Assembly (NCBI GenBank): GCA_041392805.1
Contig: JAWKLJ010000002.1
Location: 1,069,001 to 1,133,000, forward strand
Length of the DNA stretch: 64,000 nucleotides
Source: Saprospiraceae bacterium
GTDB lineage: Bacteria > Bacteroidota > Bacteroidia > Chitinophagales > Saprospiraceae
Direction: 5' to 3'
Shown here: piece after piece, positions 51,685 to 61,424 of the stretch
How positions within the stretch are numbered: the stretch's first letter is position 1
Layout: each line of letters starts with the position of its first letter
Notes under the pieces: generated by a model
What the model was told of the DNA's origin: nothing
Seen by the model: only the letters and a program-made list of their open reading frames with translations
Database searches by the model: none
Made by a program: the position numbers and the translations under genes

Positions 51685-52668
51685 ATGTTATTACAAAAAA
51701 CGCGAAAATTTTTAGCGAAGTTGACCCTGGTGGGGTTGCTACTTTCTTTTTTGCAATGTGGGCCATCGGGTAACCAAAGCAAAACCTATCCCACGAGGCC
51801 TATTAGTTTTATTGTTCCCTGGGCCGCGGGCGGTATGACGGATTTGTCTTCTCGAATGGCAGGTGCCGTTTTGCAGCATGCACTAGGGCAGCCCGTTAAT
51901 GTGATCAATCGAACTGGAGGTGGAGGGGTGATTGGTCATTTGGCCATTTCTCAAGCGAAGCCTGATGGCTACACCATTGGGGCTGTAACGGTGGATATCT
52001 CCTTATTACACCATACAGGTATTACGGACCTCACTTACGAAAACTATACACCGCTGGCATTATTGGTTAATAATCCTGCCGCTATAACCGTTCGCAACGA
52101 TGCGCCCTGGGATTCACTTCCGGATTTACTCGCTGACCTTAGAGCGAACCCCGGGAAACTACAAGCTTCGGGGACGGCCAAAGCCGGGATTTGGGATTTG
52201 GCTCGCATGGGGTTCTTGAAAGCTGCTGGTTTGCCCGAATCTGCTATGCCTTGGGTCCCTAGCCAAGGCGCTGCGCCAGCTTTGCAAGAGTTGCTGGCGG
52301 GTGGTGTGGATGTGGTAACGGCAGCCCTTTCTGAGGTAGATGCCTTGCGCAAAGCCGGCCAGGTAAGGGCGCTGGCGGTCATGTCTGATGAGCGGCTACC
52401 CGAGTTTCCCGGGGTGCCTACCCTCAAGGAATATGGACTGGATTGGAGCGTAGGTGGCTGGGTGGCTATTTGCGGCCCCCCGGATTTGCCGGCTGACATC
52501 GTGGCTACCCTGGATTCGACGATTCGGGTTGCGGTCAAAGACCCTGATTACTTAACTGCTATGAAGAATAGCGGTGCCACCATGCAATTTTTGGATGGCG
52601 AGGCTTGTCGTGCCTTTATGGCCAAGCAAGATCAAGTGAATGGCGAGCTTTTGAAAAGTGGCGGATAG
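51685..52668 (+). CDS. tctC: Tripartite tricarboxylate transporter substrate-binding protein (TctC/Bug)
   Basis: A 327-residue solute-binding lipoprotein (SFLQCGPSG lipobox). After the signal come TYPTRPISFIVPWAAGGMTDLSSR, the ligand loop of Bug proteins, then LAISQAKPDGYTIG, VRNDAPWDS and GVPTLKEYGLD. It captures a carboxylate in the periplasm and delivers it to the TctAB membrane complex encoded next. Confidence 0.92.
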   Translation: MLLQKTRKFLAKLTLVGLLLSFLQCGPSGNQSKTYPTRPISFIVPWAAGGMTDLSSRMAGAVLQHALGQPVNVINRTGGGGVIGHLAISQAKPDGYTIGAVTVDISLLHHTGITDLTYENYTPLALLVNNPAAITVRNDAPWDSLPDLLADLRANPGKLQASGTAKAGIWDLARMGFLKAAGLPESAMPWVPSQGAAPALQELLAGGVDVVTAALSEVDALRKAGQVRALAVMSDERLPEFPGVPTLKEYGLDWSVGGWVAICGPPDLPADIVATLDSTIRVAVKDPDYLTAMKNSGATMQFLDGEACRAFMAKQDQVNGELLKSGG

Positions 52669-52686
52669 TTATAAAAGATATTGAAC

Positions 52687-53121
52687 ATGAAAATAAACAA
52701 GGCAGAGACATTAAATGGTATGCTTCTCCTCCTTTTTGGCGCCTGGATTTGGTGGCAATCTGCCTCCTTTCCCAATTTAGAGGAAGGATATCCCGGACCA
52801 GCGCTTTTTCCCCGAATGATTAGTATAGGATTAATGCTATCTGGGATATTGCTTTTGGTGACGATGGCCAAATCGGAGGAAGTAGTTATCGAAAAAAGCG
52901 CCCTACAGTCGGGCTTGCTTCGTTTTGGCGGGGGTATCGGCCTGGTCGCGCTTTATCCTTTAGTTCATCCGTATCTGGGCTTCATACCAACCTTGGGGAT
53001 CATCTGTATGGGGATAGGCTTGCTGCTGGGCATACGGCCTTGGGTAGCAGCAGTTTCTACTGTAGGAACGGTATTATTTATTTTTCTAACATTTGACAAA
53101 TTACTGGGCGTATCGCTATGA
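52687..53121 (+). CDS. tctB: Tripartite tricarboxylate transporter small membrane subunit (TctB)
   Basis: ATG at 52687 gives 144 residues with four hydrophobic segments (TLNGMLLLLFGAWIW, MISIGLMLSGILLLV, GGIGLVALYPLVHPYLGF, VAAVSTVGTVLFIFL). Length and topology are typical of TctB. It overlaps the TctA gene by four bases (ATGA). Confidence 0.85.
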   Translation: MKINKAETLNGMLLLLFGAWIWWQSASFPNLEEGYPGPALFPRMISIGLMLSGILLLVTMAKSEEVVIEKSALQSGLLRFGGGIGLVALYPLVHPYLGFIPTLGIICMGIGLLLGIRPWVAAVSTVGTVLFIFLTFDKLLGVSL

Positions 53122-54614
53122 GTATCTTATTTAGTTGGGAAGGATTGTTAGCACTTGTTTTAGGCGGTTTTTATGGTGCCGTTTTCGGCGCCATTCCTGG
53201 CTTAACAGCTACTTTAGCCGTTGCATTATTTATTCCTGTCGCTTTTTTCCTGGATCCGATGATTGCGCTTCCTGCCATTATTGCTATTTCCTCGGTGGCT
53301 ATTTATGCCGGGGACGTAGGCTCTGCTGTGGCAAAAATCCCTGGTACCCCTGCTAGTGCAGCTTATTTGGATGAATTATTTCGGATTGCTCGAAAGAAAG
53401 GCCCTTTTTATGGACTTGGCATTAGCGCCATGGGCTCTGCCGTAGGGGGAATTATTGGAACGGTTATCCTGATTTTCAGTGCCACCAGTATAGCGGCTTT
53501 TGCCAAGCAATTTTCTTCTTTTGAATACTTCTGGATTGCCATCCTCGGTTTAGCTGCTGGTATTTTTGCTTCGGGGGGGTCGGCAATCAAGGCTTTTGCT
53601 TCCTTGCTCCTGGGCTTACTGCTTTCTACGGTAGGTGTCGATCCAACCTTGGGTTACCCCCGGTTTCATTTTGAAAACCCTAATCTGCTAGGCGGCTTGA
53701 ATTATATTGTGGCCATGATTGGACTTTTCGGGTTTGCAGAGGTCTTAGAATATTTGTATACATCCAGTAAACAAACCTATGAGAAGCCAGAACAGATAGG
53801 AGGGGCGATGCGTCAATTTTACGCCCGGCCATTAATGTTAATTGTTAGGGAAAAATGGCTGGTTTTGCGTTCCTCGGTTTTAGGGGTGTTTGTAGGCTTT
53901 CTTCCCGGGGCTGGGGCGGATATTGGCGCCTGGGTTGCCACGAGTTTCCAACAGATGCGCAAAGAAAAAAGTCCACCTGCGGACGCTACTGAGGCGGAGG
54001 ATTTGTCCGATGACCGCATCGTTTTGGCGGGAACAAGCAGCAATAACGCAGCGGTAGCTAGTGCCTGGATACCGGCGCTCTCCCTTGGTTTGCCAGGTGA
54101 TACGATTACGGCCATTGTTTTAGGGGTATTTTTGATGAAAGGCATTACGCCTGGTCCTTTATTATTCGAACAACAGCCCGATCTGCTGTGGGGGCTTTAT
54201 TTAACGTTTTTGATTGCCAATCTCGTTTTGTTACCCTTTTTCGGCTTTATGACAGCTAGAATGGCCGCCTTCTTGATAAAAATTCCTTTTCAGCTTTTAT
54301 TGAGCTTTATTACTGGCCTATGTATCATCGGTGCCTTTGCCATCAACAATAGCCTATTTGATATTTGGATCATGGTAGGAATGGGGGTGCTGGCTTTTTT
54401 ATTGCGTCGAGGAGGATTCCCATTAGCACAAGTGGTACTGGGAATGGTGCTAGGCCCCATCATGGAACAAAACTTTATGGTGAGTGCTATCAAATCTCGT
54501 TGGGACCTCATGAGCTTTTTTGATCGCCCCTTGGCCTTAGTCTTGATGGCCGCCACCATCCTAATCGTCATCTTAGGCATCAGGATAAAATCCAAACTAC
54601 TCAAAATGCCCTAA
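53118..54614 (+). CDS. tctA: Tripartite tricarboxylate transporter large membrane subunit (TctA)
   Basis: A 498-residue protein with about eleven membrane segments. GAIPGLTATLAVALFIPVAF and FLPGAGADIGAWVA are the duplicated Pro/Gly motifs of TctA, and DVGSAVAKIPGTPASAA the conserved loop. It completes a full TctCBA set next to the sugar-acid enzyme, suggesting uptake and breakdown of one carboxylate. Confidence 0.92.
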   Translation: MSILFSWEGLLALVLGGFYGAVFGAIPGLTATLAVALFIPVAFFLDPMIALPAIIAISSVAIYAGDVGSAVAKIPGTPASAAYLDELFRIARKKGPFYGLGISAMGSAVGGIIGTVILIFSATSIAAFAKQFSSFEYFWIAILGLAAGIFASGGSAIKAFASLLLGLLLSTVGVDPTLGYPRFHFENPNLLGGLNYIVAMIGLFGFAEVLEYLYTSSKQTYEKPEQIGGAMRQFYARPLMLIVREKWLVLRSSVLGVFVGFLPGAGADIGAWVATSFQQMRKEKSPPADATEAEDLSDDRIVLAGTSSNNAAVASAWIPALSLGLPGDTITAIVLGVFLMKGITPGPLLFEQQPDLLWGLYLTFLIANLVLLPFFGFMTARMAAFLIKIPFQLLLSFITGLCIIGAFAINNSLFDIWIMVGMGVLAFLLRRGGFPLAQVVLGMVLGPIMEQNFMVSAIKSRWDLMSFFDRPLALVLMAATILIVILGIRIKSKLLKMP

Positions 54615-54629
54615 GTTGCGGGTGTTTTC

Positions 54630-54810
54630 TCTCCTGTTGCGGGTGTTTTCCACCCGCAACACGCCATTGCCAGTGTTTTCCACCCGCAACACGCCATTGC
54701 CAGTGTTTTCCACCCGCAACACGTCATTGCCAGTGTTTTCCACCCGCAACCCGCCATTGTCAGTGTTTTCCACCCGCAACACGCCATTGTCAGTGTTTTC
54801 CACCTGCAAT
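54630..54810. repeat. 30-bp tandem repeat between tctA and the sugar dehydrogenase-like gene
   Basis: CACCCGCAAC recurs at 54651, 54681, 54711, 54741 and 54771, with a variant CACCTGCAAT at 54801, always 30 bases apart. Units read GTTTTCCACCCGCAAC plus an ACGCCATTGCCA-like tail. GTTGCGGGTG before the array is complementary to CACCCGCAAC, so a hairpin can form. The array lies between two convergent genes and may act as terminator. Confidence 0.9.
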
Positions 54811-54821
54811 AACAATCTTTG

Positions 54822-57599
54822 TCATTCCTTGATCACCAATTTCCCACTATATGTTTCCCCACCTTGGCTAATACGATAAAAATAAGCACCTGCATTTAGG
54901 CGATCAGTTGAAATAGCCTTTTCAAAGGGATCGCCAGGTATTGCCTCCCACTGGCTTGTCATAGAGGAAATGCCTGCGGCATTAAAGAGTTCAAAATTGA
55001 CTAAGTTTCCTTTTAGCGTTTTTATTTTAAGGGTGACAACATCACTGGCAGGGTTGGGCGTAATGGAATAACTACCCATTGGCGGATAATTCACAATAAT
55101 CAAATTGGAGTAATTAAAAGCATTACGTTTGCTAATAGCCTTTATCCTATAAATATTTGTTCCTATTAGTGGTCTTTTATCAAGGAATTGGTAAACATTT
55201 GAAAGACTTCGTCCCCTTATTTTACCCAATAATTGGAAATGTTGGAAGTCGCTACTTCTTTGGACTTCAAAAAAATCCACGTCCTGTTGCTGTTCTGTCT
55301 GCCATTCTAATTGGATCGTACGCCCTTCAGGAGTCGCTTTTAACGAAACAAATCGAACAAAGGGTGGCTCACAATCGGGATAAATAGACTTGGAATCAGT
55401 TGTAGAAAGTCCTGCGGGGTCCTTTACTTCCAATTCTATGCGATACCAGAAGCTTTCTTGCCCGCAACCCAAAGGATTAATGATCGCCTGGGCTTGTGCT
55501 TGCTGAATAGGCGGTTCAGGATGGAAATGATCGTTGTGGTGAAAAAAAATTCGCCACTCATAGTCCAGCTCTTGCTGTTTTTGCTCTTTATCACTCACAT
55601 CCGCTGCAAGTCGAAGTAGAGAAGTCGCTGTTAAAGGATACAAATCCCCATCCTGGAAACTGTTTATATTTACTTCCGGAGGGGTATTATTGATAGAAAT
55701 AACTTCGCTAACTTGTCCGGTGGCCCCCTGGGCATCTGTTACGGTGAGGTTGACTGTAAAAGACTGGGGGGTATTGCTGTTATTGTAAAACAAGTGTTGA
55801 GGTTTTTTTCTCCTACTATATTGGCCATCCCCAAAATCCCATTCGTAAGTTAGGGCACTCGAATCGGGATCGTAAGAAGCAGAGGCGTCAAATTCAACCA
55901 TCAAGGGACCACTTCCGTAAGTTTGATTGGCTTTAAGGACGGCAACTGGCGGCGGGTTACCGCCATAACTGATTTTGCGTATCTCACCAGCTAAATTTAA
56001 ATAGTATAAGCTGCCATCTGTAGGATGTTGGGCGAGGTGGATAATTTCTGGTGTATGGTCATGGAAGGTTTCAACGGCATGTAATTGGTTGTTTTCATCA
56101 AAATCAAAGACGCGAATCCATCCGCTAAAGTCAACACCGAAATATTTGCCCCGATAAGCCGCTGGAAATTGGTCGCCAGTATAAAAGACGCCAGCTAGAC
56201 TAGAATAGCCATCAAATAGCTCTCCTTTGATGGGTGATTGTTCTTCATCAATTTGGATGGGGATAATGTTGTTGTTTTCGTCAAAAATAGGGGCCTGTGC
56301 CCTGGCGGGCTTGTTCCAGGCAGCATTACTATATGCCAGTACAGGGATGGTTTCTACAGAAGGAAAAGCCTCTGCCGGGATAGGCTCTTGGGTATTACAG
56401 GGATTGGTTGAAATGGGGTTACCATCAGGTCTGGGTCGCGTCATCAGGTCCCTAAAGTTGAAATAGGCTTGGTCACAGCCGCCGCTTTCAAATAAGGGAT
56501 TCGGTGCCATTAGATTGGGCGGTACCTCGGTAATGAAAAAACGCCAGTTAAGCAGTAAGCCCTCCAAAATAGGCCAACCGAAGTTCTCCCCACCCTTGGT
56601 GGCGACATCGAGTTCTTCCCAAGCACCGTTTCCTACATCACCGATATAAATGGCACCTGGCTGGCCAGCCTCAGGTGAATGGCTCCCGGACCCTGGCCGA
56701 AGCACAATCCGATAGGGGTTCCTCAGTCCGTATGACCAAATGCGCGATTGGGGCGATCGGGGATTGGCAGGATCATAGAAAGGGTTACTCGCTAATCCAT
56801 CACCTGTTTCCGCATCAATGCGGAGAATTTTGCCATTGAGGTTTCCCAAATATTGGGCGCGGTAGGAACCCCGATCCTGATCAGGCGTGATGATGCCTGC
56901 CGCCAAGGCGAGCGAAGCCATGGTCCCTAAGCTATCCCCGCCGATATCGGGCCCAGCATTGCTAGAGCCATCTCCAGCAGATATAAGTAAGGTGCCATCT
57001 TCTCCGAAAATAACCGAGCCTAGACCATGGTAACCATAATAAAGCGGGATGCCATTTTCCATTTTTTCGCCTAGCAAAACCTTTTTACTGCCAGGCAAAA
57101 CAGTCAATTGGTCTCGGGTAGGATCCGCCGTAAAGCGACTTACCCGGCCAATGGTAGGTTGAAATAATAAAGAAGAGTCAGCTTGGTAAGCTGGAGACCC
57201 AAAATGAGTATAATAATAAGGATCAAGCGCATATAAAAGGTAAAAATAGCCATTGGACAAGAAATTTGGGTCTAAGGCAAAACCGAGTAGGCCGTGGTCT
57301 TGCCAATTGGCAACTTCTTCGGTAAGGTCAAGTAAAGGGGAGGGGAAAACATTGCCAGTTGGATCAACAACCCACACCCTTCCAGCCTTTTCCCACACAT
57401 ACATGCGTCCATTTTTGTCAAAAGTATGCCCAATAGGGAAATCAAAACCACTTAAATACGGCGTATCATAGAAATCGGGTGGTAATTGGCCATATCCTAC
57501 AAATGGATTCAATGCAAAAAACAGCAGGAGGTAAAAAAAGAGGGAAGCCCTCTTTCCATAGGGGAAAAAGTTGATCAAAAAAGCGCATCTTTGTTTCAT
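54822..57599 (-). CDS. Secreted glucose/sorbosone dehydrogenase-like protein with PKD and type IX sorting domains
   Basis: ATG at 57599 gives 925 residues with a signal sequence (LLLFFALNPFVGYGQ). Residues about 35-520 form a six-bladed propeller of the PQQ sugar dehydrogenase family: HDHTPEIIHL, DQGLLGFALDP-like QDHGLLGFALDPNF, GLRNPYR and GDVGNGAWEELD. A PKD domain follows (DASASYDPDSSALTYEWDFGDG), then a second Ig-like region and the type IX sorting domain (YSITPNPASDVVTLKI). An extracellular sugar oxidase is likely; PQQ binding cannot be shown. Confidence 0.88.
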   Translation of the reverse strand: MKQRCAFLINFFPYGKRASLFFYLLLFFALNPFVGYGQLPPDFYDTPYLSGFDFPIGHTFDKNGRMYVWEKAGRVWVVDPTGNVFPSPLLDLTEEVANWQDHGLLGFALDPNFLSNGYFYLLYALDPYYYTHFGSPAYQADSSLLFQPTIGRVSRFTADPTRDQLTVLPGSKKVLLGEKMENGIPLYYGYHGLGSVIFGEDGTLLISAGDGSSNAGPDIGGDSLGTMASLALAAGIITPDQDRGSYRAQYLGNLNGKILRIDAETGDGLASNPFYDPANPRSPQSRIWSYGLRNPYRIVLRPGSGSHSPEAGQPGAIYIGDVGNGAWEELDVATKGGENFGWPILEGLLLNWRFFITEVPPNLMAPNPLFESGGCDQAYFNFRDLMTRPRPDGNPISTNPCNTQEPIPAEAFPSVETIPVLAYSNAAWNKPARAQAPIFDENNNIIPIQIDEEQSPIKGELFDGYSSLAGVFYTGDQFPAAYRGKYFGVDFSGWIRVFDFDENNQLHAVETFHDHTPEIIHLAQHPTDGSLYYLNLAGEIRKISYGGNPPPVAVLKANQTYGSGPLMVEFDASASYDPDSSALTYEWDFGDGQYSRRKKPQHLFYNNSNTPQSFTVNLTVTDAQGATGQVSEVISINNTPPEVNINSFQDGDLYPLTATSLLRLAADVSDKEQKQQELDYEWRIFFHHNDHFHPEPPIQQAQAQAIINPLGCGQESFWYRIELEVKDPAGLSTTDSKSIYPDCEPPFVRFVSLKATPEGRTIQLEWQTEQQQDVDFFEVQRSSDFQHFQLLGKIRGRSLSNVYQFLDKRPLIGTNIYRIKAISKRNAFNYSNLIIVNYPPMGSYSITPNPASDVVTLKIKTLKGNLVNFELFNAAGISSMTSQWEAIPGDPFEKAISTDRLNAGAYFYRISQGGETYSGKLVIKE

Positions 57600-57885
57600 A
57601 GCTAAATCGGGTTTTGACCCAAAAATAGGGGAATAGAAAGGTGCATCCAAAAAATACCATGAAAAATGTACTGCTCCGAGGTCACTGGACGGGCAAAGTA
57701 TACGTTAATACTGAAACGTAAGCCAATAAAAAAGTAAATAATAAGTTTGATAGAAACCATTATAATTCAAGGCTTTTTTACTTTGTGAAGACCATTGGAT
57801 CGTCTAAATGAAAAATTAGACTATATTTGGGGCCTGATTATAATCTATAGACACAGACTTTAAAAACTCGAGAATCGGCACTACT

Positions 57886-58641
57886 TTGACAAAGAGCTTA
57901 GTTATTATTCCTACATACAACGAGCGTGAAAATATCGTCAAAATGATTGAGACGGTTTTTTCATTGGATGCCGTTTTCCATCTTCTGATTGTCGATGATG
58001 GCTCGCCCGATGGCACTGCCGCATTAGTGAAAGAGCAGCAACACCAGCACAAAGATCGCCTTTTTATCTTGGAAAGAGTTGGCAAACTCGGTTTGGGAAC
58101 AGCTTATATTGAAGGGTTTAAGTGGGGACTGAAAAGGGATTATGACTATTTCTTCGAAATGGATGCTGATTTTTCGCACAATCCCAATGACCTTGCCAGG
58201 CTCTTGGCGGCCTGCGAAAAAGAGGGCGGAGATATGGCGGTTGGCTCTCGTTATGTGAAAGGAGGCAAGTTGGAAAACTGGCCTTTCGATCGCATTTTCC
58301 TTTCCTATGGTGCCTCCCTCTATGTACGACTCATTACCCTGATGCCTGTCAAGGACCCCACTGCTGGTTTTATCTGTTACAGCAGAAAAGTGCTGGAAAC
58401 CATCAACCTGGATAAAATCAGCTTTGTGGGTTACGCTTTTCAAATAGAAATGAAATTTGCCGCTTATACCCTGGGATTCAAGATCAAAGAAGTTCCTATC
58501 ACCTTCACCGATCGGGTAGAGGGTACCTCCAAAATGTCAAAAGGAATCGTCAAAGAAGCCATTCTTGGTGTTATCCAAATGCGCTGGCAAAGTTTTTTCA
58601 CCTCCTATCGGCAATTGTCCAAACATTCTGCTAATCATTAA
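57886..58641 (+). CDS. Dolichyl/polyprenyl-phosphate mannosyltransferase-like GT2
   Basis: A 251-residue family-2 glycosyltransferase. VIIPTYNERENI is the GT-A nucleotide motif, LLIVDDGSPDGTA and EMDADFSHNPNDL carry the DxD-like metal site, and IKEVPITFTDRVEGTSKMS is typical of DPM1-like enzymes. It lacks membrane helices, as for free DPM1. It transfers mannose or another sugar to a polyprenyl phosphate. Start is TTG 57886; no ATG is available before the motif. Confidence 0.9.
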   Translation: MTKSLVIIPTYNERENIVKMIETVFSLDAVFHLLIVDDGSPDGTAALVKEQQHQHKDRLFILERVGKLGLGTAYIEGFKWGLKRDYDYFFEMDADFSHNPNDLARLLAACEKEGGDMAVGSRYVKGGKLENWPFDRIFLSYGASLYVRLITLMPVKDPTAGFICYSRKVLETINLDKISFVGYAFQIEMKFAAYTLGFKIKEVPITFTDRVEGTSKMSKGIVKEAILGVIQMRWQSFFTSYRQLSKHSANH

Positions 58642-59111
58642 ATAAAGCCAAGACTTTAGGCGTCACTTTACTTAAAAAATGAGCCTATATTCAACCACTT
58701 TGTGGTTATGCAGCCCTTCTTTCAGGAATCTTTAATTGTCATAAGTCATGAACCTAATTATAAAAGGGTTATTTGCCTGCCTAACAGGAGTTTGATACAT
58801 ATTTTTCAATTTTTGATACATATCTACTAACTCATTACGCCTCTTTCATTCCATCTTTGTTATCGTCAAATGAAGGTTTTAAATAACCCCCAATAACCCC
58901 AAAAAACCAAGCCATATCCTTAACGATTAGTTATACCCTCTCATTAGTACAGATCCGTTTTTTACAGGTTTGACAGCGGCAAGCCCTTTGCTTGTTTTTG
59001 GACTGAAGATGCCTTTGGGTAGGTTAAAACTAATGTATTACACCTAGGCGGCAGATAAAAAGTAAAAACAATAAGCACCAATTTTCTTATTTAACAAAAT
59101 CCTAAATTTTT
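58642..59111. other. Intergenic region without a gene
   Basis: 470 bases with no credible ORF. A short perfect hairpin AACCAC-TTT-GTGGTT at 58693-58707 may end the glycosyltransferase transcript, though no T-run follows. TTTGATACATAT occurs twice (58788 and 58814), 26 bases apart. Nothing else is recognised. Confidence 0.5.
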
Positions 59112-59759
59112 ATGAAAAAATTACCTTTTTTATTAGCGTTTTCCATTCTATTCCTTCTGGGATGCAAGAAGGAAGAAATGCCTCAGACCAATTCCGATGT
59201 TATTGAATTTCGCAATGGTAACGGCAAGCAGGCAACCAAGCCGTTTAAGGCAACGATAACCGTTTACCCCTCAGGACTTGCCAAAGGTGTCTTTGTCGGT
59301 TTTTGCGATAATCAGTTTGGCAATTTTAACTTTATCAATAATGGCTCGGGAGAAGATAAGTTTATAATCCCTCATATGGGACATATTTCCGAGGCTAACA
59401 CTAATATCTGTCTACGCCCTTATCTGCAGGATGATCAGGAGGTTTTTCCTACTGATTTGTACGGCCCTTTTTTAGAATCTATTGAGCTGTTTCCGATTCC
59501 TGGGGTGGTTATTCAGGAAGATGTGGCGACAGCAGCCAACGGAAAAGATAAACTTTACATCGTTACAACCTATAATACCTTTCCTGATCCGGAAGACAAA
59601 TTCCATAGCATTCTTGAGGGGACTTTTAAGATTACCGGCGGGGAAGGAAAATTCGAAGGTGCCACCGGTGAGGGAACCATTGTCGGATCTGGTTCGGCTG
59701 ATTTCATAAACCCTGTATTTCCCTATATCCGTGAGTATGATGGGACTATTACCTATTAG
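59112..59759 (+). CDS. Hypothetical lipoprotein
   Basis: A 215-residue protein with a lipoprotein signal (LFLLGCKKEE). The rest is rich in beta strands; the C-terminal ILEGTFKITGGEGKFEGATGEGTIVGSG resembles the last strands of small beta-barrel proteins such as the allene-oxide-cyclase-like group, but no function can be stated. Its own transcript is likely, as both flanks are long. Confidence 0.75.
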   Translation: MKKLPFLLAFSILFLLGCKKEEMPQTNSDVIEFRNGNGKQATKPFKATITVYPSGLAKGVFVGFCDNQFGNFNFINNGSGEDKFIIPHMGHISEANTNICLRPYLQDDQEVFPTDLYGPFLESIELFPIPGVVIQEDVATAANGKDKLYIVTTYNTFPDPEDKFHSILEGTFKITGGEGKFEGATGEGTIVGSGSADFINPVFPYIREYDGTITY

Positions 59760-59977
59760 TAGGTAGTCGGCAAGTGGTATCTGGTGTCACACTTTTCGGT
59801 AAACCTAAAACCTCGGTTATGCCCTATACATCCTGCTATGTTCTACTGCTGGCCATCCTGTGTCTGATCCGCTGGTATTTCAAAAACCATACCAGGAGAA
59901 CTTTAGAAACCAGCTTGCGGCGAATAAGCTCATTTGCTCGCCTTTTATATTTTTTTTCCTAAACTCAAAATTGATAT

Positions 59978-61246
59978 ATGCGACAGTTTACAAGCTTCCT
60001 ATTGATCCTGATTACCTCCTGTTTATACGGTCAAGGGGGTAGTGGTGAACTCATTTCCAATTCTTTTGTGCACGACGATTCCGTACGCACTTACCTGGTT
60101 TATGTGCCTTCTACCTACGATGGATCTCAGGCCTGGCCTCTAGTCATCAACATGCATGGTTTGGGTAGTAATCGTTTTGAGCAGCAGTTTGTCAGTCGAA
60201 TGAATGAGGTAGCGGATACGGCTCATTTCCTTATCGCTTATCCTCAAGGCACGCTTGGTATGCTCCCCAACGGCAGCATGGCTCCGGCCTGGAATCCGGA
60301 ACTGCTTCCTGGACGGGCCGACGATGTTGGTTTCATCAGCCAGCTGATCGATACGCTGGCCCAGAACTGGAACGTAGATGTAAACCGGATCTATTCGACC
60401 GGCATGTCACAGGGTGGCGTAATGAGCTATATCCTCGCCTGTAACATCCCGGATCGTTTGGCAGCTATTGCTTCTGTTGCCGGTGTTTCGGTCTTGGGAA
60501 TCGACTGGACCTGTACTGCCGGTCGGCCAATGCCAGTCTTACATATACACGGAACTGCTGATCGGATAAGCCCGTTCAATGGGGGTACAGGTATTCTGGG
60601 GCCAGGTCTCGTTTTTCCCCCGATTCGAGATCAATTGGGGTATTGGCTGGCCGGCAACGGATGTGTCGCAGATTCCCTGCTGACAAGCTTTGCTGATCTG
60701 AATGTGGCCGACAACTCTACAGCAACGCTTCGCCAATTTCAAAGTTGTGATACTTATGTTGGCGAGGATGGCGTCGAACACAATGCGGAATTGTGGTTTT
60801 ACATCATTGAAAACGGCGGCCATACCTGGCCTGACGCACCTCCGCAATCGGTTCCCCCAGGGCTGGAGGCGATCTTCGGTAACATCAATCGCGACATCAA
60901 CGCCGGCTCCGAAATCTGGAATTTCTTCAAGCGGCATACGCTTCCAGCTGCGCCTAATCCGGTCGATTATCTGGATGCACGTAAGATCGGCCTTCGGGTT
61001 TTTCCCAATCCATTCACTACGGAACTGAATTTCACATTTGAGTTGCCGTCTTCATCGCGAGTGGAACTCGGTTTGTACAATGTGCTCGGCCAGGAATTAG
61101 CCCGGATCGCAGATCTGCAATTGCCGGCGGGTGAACACCTGTTGCCATGGCGGGCGGAAGCAGGGGCATTGGTTCCAGGGCTGTACTACTACCGCCTGCG
61201 TATCAATGATGAATGGCTGAGCCGGCCAGTGGTGTTGGGGCGATAA
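59978..61246 (+). CDS. Secreted esterase, CE1/PHB-depolymerase (LpqC)-like, with type IX sorting domain
   Basis: A 422-residue protein with a signal peptide ending near LYGQ. The alpha/beta hydrolase has MHGLGSNRFEQQF at the oxyanion turn, the nucleophile Ser in STGMSQGGVMSYILA, Asp in HIHGTADRISPF and His in ENGGHTWPDA, all typical of the LpqC/feruloyl esterase group. The C-terminal 85 residues (LRVFPNPFTTELNFTFEL to VVLGR) are a type IX sorting domain. Substrate may be feruloylated xylan or a polyester. Confidence 0.9.
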   Translation: MRQFTSFLLILITSCLYGQGGSGELISNSFVHDDSVRTYLVYVPSTYDGSQAWPLVINMHGLGSNRFEQQFVSRMNEVADTAHFLIAYPQGTLGMLPNGSMAPAWNPELLPGRADDVGFISQLIDTLAQNWNVDVNRIYSTGMSQGGVMSYILACNIPDRLAAIASVAGVSVLGIDWTCTAGRPMPVLHIHGTADRISPFNGGTGILGPGLVFPPIRDQLGYWLAGNGCVADSLLTSFADLNVADNSTATLRQFQSCDTYVGEDGVEHNAELWFYIIENGGHTWPDAPPQSVPPGLEAIFGNINRDINAGSEIWNFFKRHTLPAAPNPVDYLDARKIGLRVFPNPFTTELNFTFELPSSSRVELGLYNVLGQELARIADLQLPAGEHLLPWRAEAGALVPGLYYYRLRINDEWLSRPVVLGR

Positions 61247-61282
61247 GTAGTAGGTGCAAGCGTCATACAATCATAAGATTTA

Positions 61283-61309
61283 GAGCCTGCAAGGTGTGTT
61301 TGCAGGCTC
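61283..61309 (+). terminator. Perfect 10-bp stem after the esterase gene
   Basis: GAGCCTGCAA and TTGCAGGCTC pair fully around a 7-base loop, 36 bases after the stop codon; a T-rich ACTTATTTTACCC follows. Confidence 0.7.
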
Positions 61310-61424
61310 ACTTATTTTACCCTTACTGGAACACTTGGCTTTATCTACCTCCAAAAGATTATGAATATTGATGATGATATTATACATTTAATGTCAACAG
61401 TTTGTTCACCAAAAAAAACCGACC

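Noticed and set aside
54630..54810. CRISPR array or repeat-protein gene
   Set aside because: The whole 30-base unit is repeated with no spacers, and both strands are open only because the period is a multiple of three.
59774..59962. 62-codon ORF before the esterase gene
   Set aside because: Short, no start context and overlapping frames; Cys/Arg-rich random look.
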